A stretch of 50,883 bases of DNA, from assembly GCF_013114595.1 (NCBI RefSeq), contig NZ_VTXE01000034.1, positions 1-50,883 of the forward strand. The letters run 5' to 3'. Positions 25,630-34,709 of the stretch are shown one piece after another. Numbering within the stretch: position 1 is the first letter of the stretch; every line of letters starts with the position of its first letter. The notes beneath the pieces were generated by a model. It made no database searches and had not been told where the DNA came from. It worked only from the letters and a program-made list of their open reading frames with translations. Position numbers and translations under genes: made by a program. This DNA is from Vibrio sp. 99-8-1 (lineage in GTDB: Bacteria; Pseudomonadota; Gammaproteobacteria; Enterobacterales; Vibrionaceae).

Positions 25630-28047
25630 CTAAACGTCTAGGTTAGCTACTTTCAAGGCATTCTCTTCGATGAAATGCCTACGAGGCTCAACCTGATCAC
25701 CCATCAATGTAGTAAACAGCTGATCTGCGCCTACTGCATCTTCAATGGTAACTTGCATCATACGACGTGTTTCTGGGTCCATTGTGGTTTCCCATAACTG
25801 ATCTGGGTTCATCTCACCTAGACCTTTGTATCGCTGCAAGCTTAATCCACGGCGCGACTCTTTAATTAACCAATTAAGAGCATCAACAAAGTTGTCAACT
25901 GGCTGAGTACGCTCACCACGTTTGATATAAGCACCCTCTTCTATTAGTCCACTCAGTGCTTCAGCAAGGTCTGCTAATTTACTGTACTCTTTAGAAGCTA
26001 GAAGATCTAAAGTAATAACAAACTCATGTGTTACACCATGGGTACGAACAACCACTTTAGCCAAGTTTACATTCAGCTCTTGATGGTTTTCTACTTCCAG
26101 ACTGTACTGGCTTGCACCCACTTCTTTTGCATTAAGCTGATTAATCAGCTGAGTTCCCCACGCTTCCACAGCAGATGAGTCTTGACACATTTCAGCCGTC
26201 AATCGTGGCATATAAGCAAACTCATGAACAAGAGCACGTGGATAACGACGGGTCATACGATCCACCAGCTTCATACCACTATTATATTGCATCACGAGCT
26301 GTTCTAGCGCTTCACCAGCAATGGCTGGTGCATCAGCATTAACATGAAGTTCTGCATTATCAAGAGCAAGAGAGACTTGGTATAGATCCATCGCTTCTTC
26401 ATCTTTGATGTACTGCTCTTGTTTACCCTTTTTAATTTTATAAAGAGGTGGTTGAGCAATATAGATGTAACCACGTTCAATAAGCTCTGGCATTTGACGA
26501 TAGAAGAAAGTCAAAAGAAGAGTACGGATGTGAGAACCATCCACATCGGCATCGGTCATGATGATGATGTTGTGATAACGCAATTTATCTGGGTTGTATT
26601 CGTCACGACCAATACCACAACCTAATGCTGTAATAAGTGTTGCAACTTCTTGTGAAGAGAGCATTTTATCAAAACGTGCTTTCTCAACATTTAGAATTTT
26701 ACCTTTTAGTGGCAAAATCGCTTGGTTTTTACGGTTACGCCCCTGCTTGGCCGATCCGCCAGCAGAGTCCCCTTCCACAATATAGAGTTCAGATAGTGCA
26801 GGATCTTTTTCCTGACAGTCAGCCAATTTACCCGGTAAACCCGCTAGATCTAATGCGCCTTTACGTCGTGTCATTTCTCTCGCTTTACGAGCAGCATCAC
26901 GAGCACGAGCAGCATCAATAATCTTAGTACAAACAATTTTGGCTTCACCTGGGTTTTCAATTAAGAATTCCGACAGTTTTTCACCCATCGCAGACTCAAC
27001 CGCTGATTTCACTTCAGATGAAACCAATTTGTCTTTCGTCTGACTTGAGAACTTAGGATCCGGCACTTTTACCGAAACAATCGCAGTTAAGCCTTCACGA
27101 GCATCATCACCTGATGTTGCTGTTTTGGCTTTTTTGGAGAAACCTTCTTTATCCATAAAGCTGTTTAAAGTACGAGTTAGTGCCGCACGGAATCCAGCTA
27201 GGTGAGTACCACCATCCCTTTGTGGGATGTTATTGGTAAAGCAGTAAATGTTCTCTTGATAACCATCATTCCACTGCATGGCCACTTCAACAGAAATGCC
27301 ATCTTCACGTTCAAAATCAAAGTGGAATACTTTCTGGATAATAGGTGTTTTATTGGTATTGAGATAATCAACAAACGCTTGAGTACCACCTTCGTAAACG
27401 AAGTGGTCCATCTTATCTTCTTCACGTTCATCAATCAGTTTGATAGAAACGCCAGAGTTAAGGAAAGAGAGTTCACGTAGACGCTTCGCTAAAATGTCGT
27501 AGTGAAATTCAATGTTAGTAAAGGTCTCTTCACTAGGCCAAAAACGAATAACGGTACCCGTTTTGTCCGTTTTACCAGTAGCAGATAGAGGGGCTTGTGG
27601 TTCACCATGAGCATAACTTTGTTCATGGATTTCGCCCGCACGATTAATGGTAAGGTCTACTCTTTTAGACAGAGCATTAACAACAGATACGCCAACGCCG
27701 TGAAGTCCGCCTGATACTTTATAAGAGTTATCATCAAACTTACCACCTGCGTGTAACACCGTCATAATAACTTCTGCAGCAGAAACGCCCTCTTCAGGGT
27801 GCATCTCAGTAGGAATACCACGACCATCATCACTTACAGATACAGAGTTATCCTCGTGAATGGTTACGATGATGTCATTACAATGTCCTGCTAACGCTTC
27901 ATCAATTGAGTTATCCACTACTTCGAAAACCATATGATGAAGACCTGTGCCATCATCAGTGTCGCCGATATACATCCCTGGACGCTTACGTACCGCATCC
28001 AAACCTTTCAGTACTTTAATACTCGATGAATCGTAATTTTCTGCCAT
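25630..28047 (-). CDS. gyrB: DNA gyrase subunit B
   Basis: The ATPase subunit of DNA gyrase, which introduces negative supercoils with GyrA. The GHKL ATPase domain has Glu42 and Asn46 (FEVVDNSIDEA), followed by GRGIPTEMHPEEGVSA and GGLHGVGVSVVNALS. The TOPRIM domain carries EGDSAGGSAKQGRNRKNQAI and the DADVDGSHIRTL metal site. The C-terminal GyrA-binding part contains QRYKGLGEMNPDQLWETT. The 805 residues match the 804 of E. coli. It is last in the dnaA operon, 14 bases after recF. Confidence 0.98.
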   Translation of the reverse strand: MAENYDSSSIKVLKGLDAVRKRPGMYIGDTDDGTGLHHMVFEVVDNSIDEALAGHCNDIIVTIHEDNSVSVSDDGRGIPTEMHPEEGVSAAEVIMTVLHAGGKFDDNSYKVSGGLHGVGVSVVNALSKRVDLTINRAGEIHEQSYAHGEPQAPLSATGKTDKTGTVIRFWPSEETFTNIEFHYDILAKRLRELSFLNSGVSIKLIDEREEDKMDHFVYEGGTQAFVDYLNTNKTPIIQKVFHFDFEREDGISVEVAMQWNDGYQENIYCFTNNIPQRDGGTHLAGFRAALTRTLNSFMDKEGFSKKAKTATSGDDAREGLTAIVSVKVPDPKFSSQTKDKLVSSEVKSAVESAMGEKLSEFLIENPGEAKIVCTKIIDAARARDAARKAREMTRRKGALDLAGLPGKLADCQEKDPALSELYIVEGDSAGGSAKQGRNRKNQAILPLKGKILNVEKARFDKMLSSQEVATLITALGCGIGRDEYNPDKLRYHNIIIMTDADVDGSHIRTLLLTFFYRQMPELIERGYIYIAQPPLYKIKKGKQEQYIKDEEAMDLYQVSLALDNAELHVNADAPAIAGEALEQLVMQYNSGMKLVDRMTRRYPRALVHEFAYMPRLTAEMCQDSSAVEAWGTQLINQLNAKEVGASQYSLEVENHQELNVNLAKVVVRTHGVTHEFVITLDLLASKEYSKLADLAEALSGLIEEGAYIKRGERTQPVDNFVDALNWLIKESRRGLSLQRYKGLGEMNPDQLWETTMDPETRRMMQVTIEDAVGADQLFTTLMGDQVEPRRHFIEENALKVANLDV

Positions 28048-28061
28048 GAGTTACTCTCTCA

Positions 28062-29156
28062 TTAATTATCATTACTTTGATATTGCTCTATCTTGCCATG
28101 TTCCACATGAAACATCCTGCCATTTTCATCTTGCATATCAGCAATTTGATTAGCAGTAATAGAGCTTACAAAAACCTGAGCCCCCGTCTCTTTTAAGCAT
28201 TCTGCTAAACGCTTTCGACGTTGACTGTCTAACTCTGAAGCAAAGTCATCAATTAAATAGATGCATTGCTTTCCAGTCACTTCTGTTAAATGTTGTCCCT
28301 GTGCAACTCGAAGCGCACACATCATTAACTTCAACTGACCTCGTGATAACACGTCTTCTACTGGCGTATTATTCACTTTTATCCGCAAATCAGCTTTATT
28401 TGGCCCGCTAAAGGTATAACCCAGCAGCTGATCTCGTTCGAAATTTCTTTGAAGAATATCGGAGTATGGCGTCTCTTTTTCCCATCCACGATAATACTTT
28501 AATTGAATATCAAATTCTGGCAAAAAACTGCGACAAATTACTTCTGCCACACTTTTTAACTGCTCTACATAGCTAAATCGCCAATTATCAATTTTTTCCG
28601 CTAATTGAGCTAACTCTTGATCCCAATAACTGAGTTCTTGATAATTTTTTGCGCTTTTTAACAGTGCATTTCTCTGTTTAGACAAACGCTTTAAACGTCC
28701 CCATGCATCATAAAAACCAGACTGAGTATGAAACACTCCCCAATCAATAAATGCTCTACGATGCTTAGGTCCGTCGGTAATTAACTCAAATCCTTCAGGA
28801 TGAATCAGTTGCAAAGGTAATACTTGCGCTAACTGAGCCAATTTTTGTCCAGATTGACCGCCTATTTTAACCTCTGTTGACCCATCACGCTGCTTATTTA
28901 TACCTATTGGTAGTTCAAAACCATCAGAGTTTAGATATCGGCCATGAACAAACAGCTCATTCACCTCATTCTGTATCACTCTTCCTGTCAAAGCACTTTT
29001 AAATGAACGACCATGTCCCAACAGATAAATTGCCTCTAACAGGCTTGTCTTTCCACTGCCGTTAACCCCAATAAGAAAATTAAAGCCTGCAGACAACTCA
29101 ATATCACAGGCTTCTATATTTCTAAATTGTTTTACTACTAAGCGCTTTAAAGGCAT
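28062..29156 (-). CDS. recF: Recombination and repair protein RecF
   Basis: An SMC-like ATPase that loads RecA at gaps with RecO and RecR. The Walker A motif is GVNGSGKT (residues 30-37). The ABC signature region is LSRGQLKLMMCALRVAQG and the Walker B is YLIDDFASELD. The 364 residues are close to 357 in E. coli. Its C-terminal codons (MFHVEHGK) contain a parS-like palindrome at 28099-28114. It starts nine bases after dnaN, so it is translationally linked. Confidence 0.97.
   Translation of the reverse strand: MPLKRLVVKQFRNIEACDIELSAGFNFLIGVNGSGKTSLLEAIYLLGHGRSFKSALTGRVIQNEVNELFVHGRYLNSDGFELPIGINKQRDGSTEVKIGGQSGQKLAQLAQVLPLQLIHPEGFELITDGPKHRRAFIDWGVFHTQSGFYDAWGRLKRLSKQRNALLKSAKNYQELSYWDQELAQLAEKIDNWRFSYVEQLKSVAEVICRSFLPEFDIQLKYYRGWEKETPYSDILQRNFERDQLLGYTFSGPNKADLRIKVNNTPVEDVLSRGQLKLMMCALRVAQGQHLTEVTGKQCIYLIDDFASELDSQRRKRLAECLKETGAQVFVSSITANQIADMQDENGRMFHVEHGKIEQYQSNDN
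28099..28114. other. parS-like palindrome within recF
   Basis: TGTTCCACATGAAACA differs at one fixed position from the general parS consensus TGTTNCACGTGAAACA (CACATG instead of CACGTG at the centre). It encodes the conserved RecF residues MFHVEH, so selection on the protein could explain it. ParB is encoded in this window, about 14.5 kb away, which makes a centromere-like role possible. Confidence 0.45.
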
Positions 29157-29165
29157 TTGTTATCA

Positions 29166-30266
29166 TTATAAACGAATTGGCATGACCACATACATAGCGG
29201 AATCATCATCAGCATTTTCGATCAATGCACTGGCATTAGCATCAGACATTGAAATACGCACTTTATCGCATCGTAAGGTATTTAGAACATCCAATACGTA
29301 GCTCACATTAAAGCCAATTTCTAGATCATCCCCTTGAAAAGAGACATCTAACACTTCCTCTGCTTCTTCTTGCTCTGGGTTGTTAGCGGTAATACGCATT
29401 TCAGTATCGGCTAAGTTAACTCTAACCCCTCTAAACTTTTCATTAGAAAGAATCGCAGCACGAGAAAAACACTGTCTTAATTCATCACAACCCGCTTCTA
29501 ACGTCTTATTACTGCTTTGTGGCATCACACGGCGATAATCCGGGAAACGACCATCAACTAGCTTAGAGGTGAAAGTGAAGTTGTTTACTTCCGCTCGAAC
29601 ATTTGACTGACCAATCTGCAAGGTTACGCTATTCTCTGGCGCATCCAGTAACTTAACCAGCTCTTGAACACCTTTTCGAGGTACGATGATCTGTTGCTGA
29701 GTAAAATCAGCACCTAACGTCGTTTGCGCGACAGCCATTCTATGCCCATCCGTTGCAACGGATCGTAATGTTGTTCCTTCAACTTCAAACAACATACCAT
29801 TCAAATAGTACCTAACATCTTGATTGGCCATAGAAAACTGAGTTTTATCGACCAAGGCTCGAAGCTCAGCTTGGGAGAGAGTAATCTCTACTTCACTTTG
29901 CCAATCTTCGATATTTGGAAAATCTGCAGCAGGTAAGGTGGCCAGTGAGAAACGACTACGGCCAGAACGAAGTTGAACACGCTCACCATCTGATGAAAAG
30001 GAGATAACAGCGTCGTCAGGTAAACCTCGGCATATATCTAAAAATTTACGTGATGGAACGGTAATACTGCCAGCTTCAAAATCGCCTTCTAAAGCTATAT
30101 GAGCAACTAACTCAACTTCTAGATCGGTTGCGGTCATATAAAGGGTATTGTTTTCGACTTTTAACAGTAGGTTACCCAAAATCGGTAACGTTGGACGTCC
30201 GCCTAGTGCACCAGACACTTGTTGTAACGGTTTAATCAGATGATTACGTTCAATGGTAAATTTCAT
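29166..30266 (-). CDS. dnaN: DNA polymerase III sliding clamp (beta subunit)
   Basis: The ring-shaped processivity clamp of the replicase, made of three similar domains per monomer. The 366 residues equal the E. coli length. It begins MKFTIERNHLIKPLQQVSGALGGRPTLPILGN, and the C-terminus ends DDSAMYVVMPIRL, the universal MPMRL-type tail. It lies 33 bases after dnaA and nine before recF in the conserved replication operon. Confidence 0.98.
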   Translation of the reverse strand: MKFTIERNHLIKPLQQVSGALGGRPTLPILGNLLLKVENNTLYMTATDLEVELVAHIALEGDFEAGSITVPSRKFLDICRGLPDDAVISFSSDGERVQLRSGRSRFSLATLPAADFPNIEDWQSEVEITLSQAELRALVDKTQFSMANQDVRYYLNGMLFEVEGTTLRSVATDGHRMAVAQTTLGADFTQQQIIVPRKGVQELVKLLDAPENSVTLQIGQSNVRAEVNNFTFTSKLVDGRFPDYRRVMPQSSNKTLEAGCDELRQCFSRAAILSNEKFRGVRVNLADTEMRITANNPEQEEAEEVLDVSFQGDDLEIGFNVSYVLDVLNTLRCDKVRISMSDANASALIENADDDSAMYVVMPIRL

Positions 30267-30299
30267 ATCTATCTCTTATATCTCAAGCAACAGCCGCAT

Positions 30300-31700
30300 T
30301 TATGATGAAAGTGTTCTAATTAAATTCGAATAATCTTCTTTGATATCATGACTCTCTTCACGAAGTTGCTCTATTTTTCTGCATGCATGTAACACTGTTG
30401 TATGGTCTCTTCCGCCAAAGGCATCACCAATTTCTGGCAAACTATGGTTGGTCAGCTCTTTTGCTAATGCCATCGCCAATTGACGAGGACGAGCAACCGA
30501 ACGAGAACGTCGCTTAGATAAAAGGTCAGCGACTTTTATTTTATAATACTCAGCTACTGTTTTCTGAATATTATCAATAGTAACCAATTTTTCTTGCAGG
30601 GCGAGCAAGTCTCTTAATGCTTCTCGAACAAAATCGATAGTGATAGGTCGGCCAGTGAAGTTAGCATTGGCGATAACCCTATTCAGCGCCCCTTCCAATT
30701 CACGGACATTAGAGCGCAATCGCTTAGCAATAAAGAAAGCAACCTCATCCGCCAAATGAATTTGATGGTCTTCCGCTTTTTTCATCAAAATAGCCACGCG
30801 AGTCTCTAACTCAGGTGGTTCAATTGCTACCGTTAATCCCCAACCAAAGCGAGATTTAAGACGATCTTCTACACCGTTTATCTCTTTTGGATAACGGTCA
30901 GAAGTTAAAATAATCTGTTGATTGCCTTCAAGTAAGGCATTAAAGGTGTGGAAAAACTCTTCTTGCGAACGCTCTTTATTGGCGAAAAACTGAATGTCAT
31001 CGATAAGCAGTGCATCGACGCTTCGATAATAACGCTTAAACTCTTCAATAGCATTGTTCTGTAAGGCTTTAACCATATCTTGAACAAATCGTTCTGAGTG
31101 CATATAAACCACTTTTGCGTCTGGTTTATTATCCACAATGGCGTTGCCTACCGCATGAAGCAAGTGAGTTTTACCTAAACCGGTACCACCATATAAAAAC
31201 AGTGGGTTATAAGCAGTACCTGGATTGTCTGATACTTGTTTCGCTGCCGCTAAACCAAGCTGGTTCGATTTACCTTCAACAAAGTTATTAAACTTATGTT
31301 TATAGTTCACGTTAGAGCGATGATTGATTTCAACCATTTCAGATTCATCATCCCATGTTTTGTGAACGGGTTTTCGAGCCTGAAGTTGAGCCGGAGCAGA
31401 AGATTCTGCCGCAACATCTGCAGCAGTTTTTTTCACCACGGGTGCGGCGGAAACAGGTTTGCTTCCAATCTCAAATCTTAAGTGAGGTATGTCTGTGCCA
31501 CAAAACTCTTTTAGCATGCGATTAATATTGTTCAGGTAACGATCACGTACCCAATCAAGAACAAATCGATTCGGAGCAAAAAGAGTCAGTGTATTATCAT
31601 TAAGTTCCGCTTGTAACGGCCTTACCCACATACTGAATTCTGTCGCTGATAGTTCTTCTTGAAGCTGTTGCATGCACTGCAACCATAGCGAAGATGACAC
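30300..31700 (-). CDS. dnaA: Chromosomal replication initiator DnaA
   Basis: The AAA+ initiator that binds DnaA boxes at oriC and melts the origin. Domain I (1-80) begins MSSSLWLQCMQQLQEELSATEFSMWVRPLQAEL. The AAA+ Walker A is GGTGLGKT at 171-178 and Walker B LLIDDIQFF at 231-239. Domain IV carries the DNA-binding GDAFGGRDHTTVLHACRKI signature. The 466 residues are one short of E. coli. The start codon is GTG, also as in E. coli, with a GGGG-rich ribosome site. It is the first gene of the operon and is probably autoregulated. Confidence 0.99.
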   Translation of the reverse strand: MSSSLWLQCMQQLQEELSATEFSMWVRPLQAELNDNTLTLFAPNRFVLDWVRDRYLNNINRMLKEFCGTDIPHLRFEIGSKPVSAAPVVKKTAADVAAESSAPAQLQARKPVHKTWDDESEMVEINHRSNVNYKHKFNNFVEGKSNQLGLAAAKQVSDNPGTAYNPLFLYGGTGLGKTHLLHAVGNAIVDNKPDAKVVYMHSERFVQDMVKALQNNAIEEFKRYYRSVDALLIDDIQFFANKERSQEEFFHTFNALLEGNQQIILTSDRYPKEINGVEDRLKSRFGWGLTVAIEPPELETRVAILMKKAEDHQIHLADEVAFFIAKRLRSNVRELEGALNRVIANANFTGRPITIDFVREALRDLLALQEKLVTIDNIQKTVAEYYKIKVADLLSKRRSRSVARPRQLAMALAKELTNHSLPEIGDAFGGRDHTTVLHACRKIEQLREESHDIKEDYSNLIRTLSS

Positions 31701-31737
31701 GGTGACCCCACTGTTCTATTTTTGAGTTAGAAAAGAA

Positions 31738-31912
31738 GATCGATTTTACTCTTTGTCAGGCGAGATCACCAGTAAATGATCGAGGATCCAGTGAATAAGA
31801 TCGAAGTTATTCACATTTATCCCGAATCTATACCCTAGATCAGCCATTTTTTCCCCAACAAATGGACAAAAATATCAACAAAAGTAAGATCTTTATAACT
31901 TATCCCCAGATC
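31738..31912. promoter_or_regulatory. dnaA control region: GATC cluster and DnaA boxes
   Basis: This 175-base stretch between dnaA and the ABC transporter holds eight GATC sites (31738, 31764, 31778, 31785, 31799, 31838, 31888, 31909), where fewer than one is expected by chance. It contains DnaA boxes TTATTCACA (31807-31815) and TTATCCCCA (31900-31908). This indicates DnaA autoregulation and Dam/SeqA sequestration. The exact dnaA promoter could not be fixed. Confidence 0.75.
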
Positions 31913-32018
31913 TACGGGCCTACTCATTCGGTTATGTCTAATAACAACTAGTTATTTTATTTAGGCTAAATATAAGTCGTATTATCCATTCATCCAATAA
32001 GTGACGGAATTTTACAAA

Positions 32019-32774
32019 ATGAAAAACTGGTTAAAGATATTATTAGCGACAGTTGCACTATCAAGTGCATCAATTCAGGCAACATATGCTGCTACAGATG
32101 TAAAAGTAGGAATGTCTGGTCGATACTACCCATTTACCTTTGTTGAAAAAGACAAGCTACAAGGTTTTGAAGTTGACCTTTGGGATGAAATTGGCCGCAG
32201 AAATGACTATAACGTGGAATATGTCACGGCAAACTTTTCAGGTCTATTTGGTTTATTGGAAACAGGACGCATTGATACTATTTCCAACCAAATAACAATT
32301 ACCGATGTACGAAAAGCAAAATATCTATTTGCTGACCCATATGTCATCGACGGTGCTCAAATCGCCGTTCGCAAAGGGAACACATCCATCAAAGGTATTG
32401 AAGACCTAAATGGAAAAACCGTTGCAGTAAACCTAGGCTCTAACTTTGAACAGTTACTTCGTGACTACGACAAAGATAACAAAATCAATATCAAAACTTA
32501 TGATACTGGTATTGAACATGATGTTGCTCTAGGTCGTTCTGATGCTTTTGTTATGGACAGACTATCGGTACTAGAACTGATTAAGAAAACTGGACTGCCA
32601 TTACAATTAGCAGGTCAACCTTTCGACACTATTCAAAATGCATGGCCATTTGTGAACAATGACAAAGGTATTGCGCTACAAAAAGAAGTCAATAGTGCGC
32701 TAGCCGCAATGAGAGCGGACGGTACGCTAGCTAAAATATCAAACAAATGGTTTGATGCCGATATCACTAAGTAA
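32019..32774 (+). CDS. Amino-acid ABC transporter substrate-binding protein
   Basis: A family 3 periplasmic binding protein for polar or sulfur amino acids. The signal peptide is MKNWLKILLATVALSSAS through ATYAA. The mature domain shows KVGMSGRYYPFTFVEKDKLQGFEVDLWDEI and ITITDVRKAKYLFADPY, close to the cystine/FliY-type group. Starting at ATG 32019 gives 251 residues; a GTG at 32001 would add six before the signal peptide. It heads a three-gene operon with permease and ATPase. The same trio beside dnaA is known to me from V. cholerae. The substrate cannot be told from sequence. Confidence 0.9.
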   Translation: MKNWLKILLATVALSSASIQATYAATDVKVGMSGRYYPFTFVEKDKLQGFEVDLWDEIGRRNDYNVEYVTANFSGLFGLLETGRIDTISNQITITDVRKAKYLFADPYVIDGAQIAVRKGNTSIKGIEDLNGKTVAVNLGSNFEQLLRDYDKDNKINIKTYDTGIEHDVALGRSDAFVMDRLSVLELIKKTGLPLQLAGQPFDTIQNAWPFVNNDKGIALQKEVNSALAAMRADGTLAKISNKWFDADITK

Positions 32775-32791
32775 CCGTTAAGTTCTTTAAT

Positions 32792-32822
32792 GCTTCTCCT
32801 TTCTACTCAGGCAAGGAGAAGC
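32792..32822 (+). other. Strong hairpin after the binding-protein gene
   Basis: GCTTCTCCTT (32792-32801) and AAGGAGAAGC (32813-32822) form a perfect 10-bp stem with an 11-base loop. It is not followed by T, so it probably stabilises the upstream message or partly blocks reading into the permease gene. Confidence 0.65.
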
Positions 32823-32864
32823 CATTGAGAGTTACCTATAAATGTCATTACTTATAACGGCCAC

Positions 32865-32944
32865 TGTTTGTAACTGCGATTGTCTATAACACCCCATGTC
32901 TGTAACTGTTAATGTCGTGACCACTCATTGTTTGTGAGCACCAT
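32865..32944 (+). repeat. Five degenerate 16-base tandem repeats
   Basis: Five consecutive 16-base units fill the gap before the permease gene: TGTTTGTAACTGCGAT, TGTCTATAACACCCCA, TGTCTGTAACTGTTAA, TGTCGTGACCACTCAT and TGTTTGTGAGCACCAT. All begin TGT and share a loose pattern TGTCTGTAAC-x5-T. The period is not a multiple of three, so it is not a protein repeat. Confidence 0.6.
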
Positions 32945-32962
32945 AAAAATCCCGGAATAGTG

Positions 32963-33634
32963 ATGAATTTTGATTTTCAATATATGTTTGAGTTGCTGCC
33001 AATACTGTTTAAGTATCTCGGCACCACAATGGAAATGGCGATCTTTGGGCTATTTTTTGCTTTGATCATTTCGGTGGTTATTGCCAATATTCGTGTATTC
33101 AAAATTCCAGTACTAGATCAACTGAGTCAGTTATACATTAGCTTCTTCCGTGGAACACCTTTATTGGTTCAGTTATTCCTGCTCTATTACGGTTTACCTC
33201 AAGTGTTTCCGATATTAGTCGGGTTAGATGCTTTTTCCGCTGCCGTCATCGGCCTTACTCTGCACTTTGCCGCTTATATGGCAGAAAGTATTCGAGCTGC
33301 CATCATTGGTATTGATAGAAGCCAGATGGAAGCAAGTTTGTCGGTTGGAATGACCACTAGCCAAGCGATGCAGCGAATTATTTTGCCTCAGGCAACACGC
33401 GTGGCTCTGCCTTCATTGATGAACTACTTTATCGATATGATTAAGTCGACATCACTGGCATTTACTCTTGGTGTGGCAGAAATAATGGCGAAAGCACAGA
33501 TGGAAGCCTCTTCTAGCTTTAAGTTTTTTGAAGCCTTCTTAGCCGTGGCACTTATCTACTGGGGAGTGGTAGTGATATTAACCCGTGTTCAGATTTGGGC
33601 TGAAGCGAAACTAAACAGGGCATACCAAAGATGA
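32963..33634 (+). CDS. Amino-acid ABC transporter permease
   Basis: A polar amino-acid uptake permease of the HisM/GlnP family with five to six membrane segments. Conserved family stretches include YISFFRGTPLLVQLFLLYYGLPQ and the EAA-like loop EASLSVGMTTSQAMQRIILPQATRVALPSLMN that contacts the ATPase. I chose ATG 32963 (223 residues), which has GGA six bases upstream; GTG 32960 is adjacent. It overlaps the ATPase gene by four bases. Confidence 0.93.
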   Translation: MNFDFQYMFELLPILFKYLGTTMEMAIFGLFFALIISVVIANIRVFKIPVLDQLSQLYISFFRGTPLLVQLFLLYYGLPQVFPILVGLDAFSAAVIGLTLHFAAYMAESIRAAIIGIDRSQMEASLSVGMTTSQAMQRIILPQATRVALPSLMNYFIDMIKSTSLAFTLGVAEIMAKAQMEASSSFKFFEAFLAVALIYWGVVVILTRVQIWAEAKLNRAYQR

Positions 33635-34365
33635 TAAAACTCGACAATATTCATAAGAAATTTGGCAACACCGAAGTTCTCTCTGGTATCGATATAGAGA
33701 TTAAACAAGGTGAAATCATCGTTGTTATTGGTTCTAGCGGAACAGGAAAATCCACACTATTACGCTGTGTAAATTTTCTGGAGCATGCAGACAAAGGCAC
33801 GATTACCATTGATGATGTGTCTGTTGATAGCGAGCATCATACTAAAAATGATGTTTTGGCGTTAAGACGTAAAACGGGGTTTGTTTTTCAAAATTACGCC
33901 CTTTTTGCCCACCTTACCGCGAAACAGAACATTGCCGAAGGGCTCATTACTGTTCGAGGATGGAAAAAAGCGCAAGCTTACCAGAAGTCTCAACAGATAT
34001 TAGATGACATCGGATTGGGAGATAAAGCAGAAAGTTATCCATCGGCACTTTCTGGTGGCCAGCAGCAACGTGTCGGTATCGGACGGGCAATGGCACTACA
34101 ACCAGAACTATTGCTATTTGATGAGCCAACTTCAGCACTTGACCCTGAGTGGGTAGGTGAAGTTTTGAGTCTAATGAAGCAGTTAGCAACACGTCATCAA
34201 ACAATGATGGTTGTGACTCATGAGATGCAATTTGCTAAAGAAGTGGCAGATCGAGTGATATTTATGGCGGAAGGAAAAATCGTCGAGCAAGGTTCTCCAC
34301 AAGATATCTTTGATAATCCACAGGATGCTAAGCTTAAAAAATTCCTAAATCAGGTCGGGATCTAA
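33631..34365 (+). CDS. Amino-acid ABC transporter ATP-binding protein
   Basis: The 244-residue ATPase of the polar amino-acid transporter. The Walker A is GSSGTGKST near residue 36, the Q-loop FVFQNYALFAHLT, the signature LSGGQQQRVGIGRAMA and the Walker B LLFDEPTSALDPE. The H-loop is VTHEM. The start ATG overlaps the permease stop (ATGA), indicating coupled translation. Confidence 0.95.
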   Translation: MIKLDNIHKKFGNTEVLSGIDIEIKQGEIIVVIGSSGTGKSTLLRCVNFLEHADKGTITIDDVSVDSEHHTKNDVLALRRKTGFVFQNYALFAHLTAKQNIAEGLITVRGWKKAQAYQKSQQILDDIGLGDKAESYPSALSGGQQQRVGIGRAMALQPELLLFDEPTSALDPEWVGEVLSLMKQLATRHQTMMVVTHEMQFAKEVADRVIFMAEGKIVEQGSPQDIFDNPQDAKLKKFLNQVGI

Positions 34366-34374
34366 TAAAGATCC

Positions 34375-34402
34375 TTGCGATTTAGTTCACACTACGTATA
34401 AT
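34375..34402 (+). promoter_or_regulatory. rpmH promoter 1
   Basis: TTGCGA (34375-34380), a 16-base spacer and a perfect -10 TATAAT (34397-34402) lie just after the ABC ATPase gene and point at rpmH-rnpA. Confidence 0.65.
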
Positions 34403-34443
34403 CCGTCGACCGGAATTATTCGCTTGGTTTGGACTAACAGTTA

Positions 34444-34472
34444 TTGACTCTTGGTGAGCCAGTGATTACAAT
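34444..34472 (+). promoter_or_regulatory. rpmH promoter 2
   Basis: TTGACT (34444-34449), a 17-base spacer and TACAAT (34467-34472) form a strong sigma70 match. A 7-bp hairpin (CGCCTCT/AGAGGCG, 34475-34494) lies at the start of the resulting leader. Confidence 0.7.
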
Positions 34473-34562
34473 TCCGCCTCTTTGTTGAGAGGCGTCGGAT
34501 GTTAAGTCCCACGCCGGGTTTAACAGAAACCTATAAACTACTGATCAGTAAAAGGTATTAAC

Positions 34563-34697
34563 ATGAAACGCACTTTTCAACCTTCAGTTCTAAAGCGCAA
34601 GCGTTCACACGGTTTCCGTGCACGCATGGCAACTAAGAACGGTCGTAAAGTAATTAATGCACGTCGTGCTAAAGGCCGTGCGCGCCTTTCAAAATAA
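34563..34697 (+). CDS. rpmH: Ribosomal protein bL34
   Basis: The 44-residue large-subunit ribosomal protein L34, beginning MKRTFQPSVLKRKRSHGFR and ending GRARLSK. It is extremely basic and essentially identical to the family. It starts with ATG after an AAAGGTA ribosome site. In E. coli it directly diverges from dnaA; here the ABC transporter operon lies between. rnpA follows after 12 bases. Confidence 0.98.
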   Translation: MKRTFQPSVLKRKRSHGFRARMATKNGRKVINARRAKGRARLSK

Positions 34698-34709
34698 TTC
34701 GCGATTATT

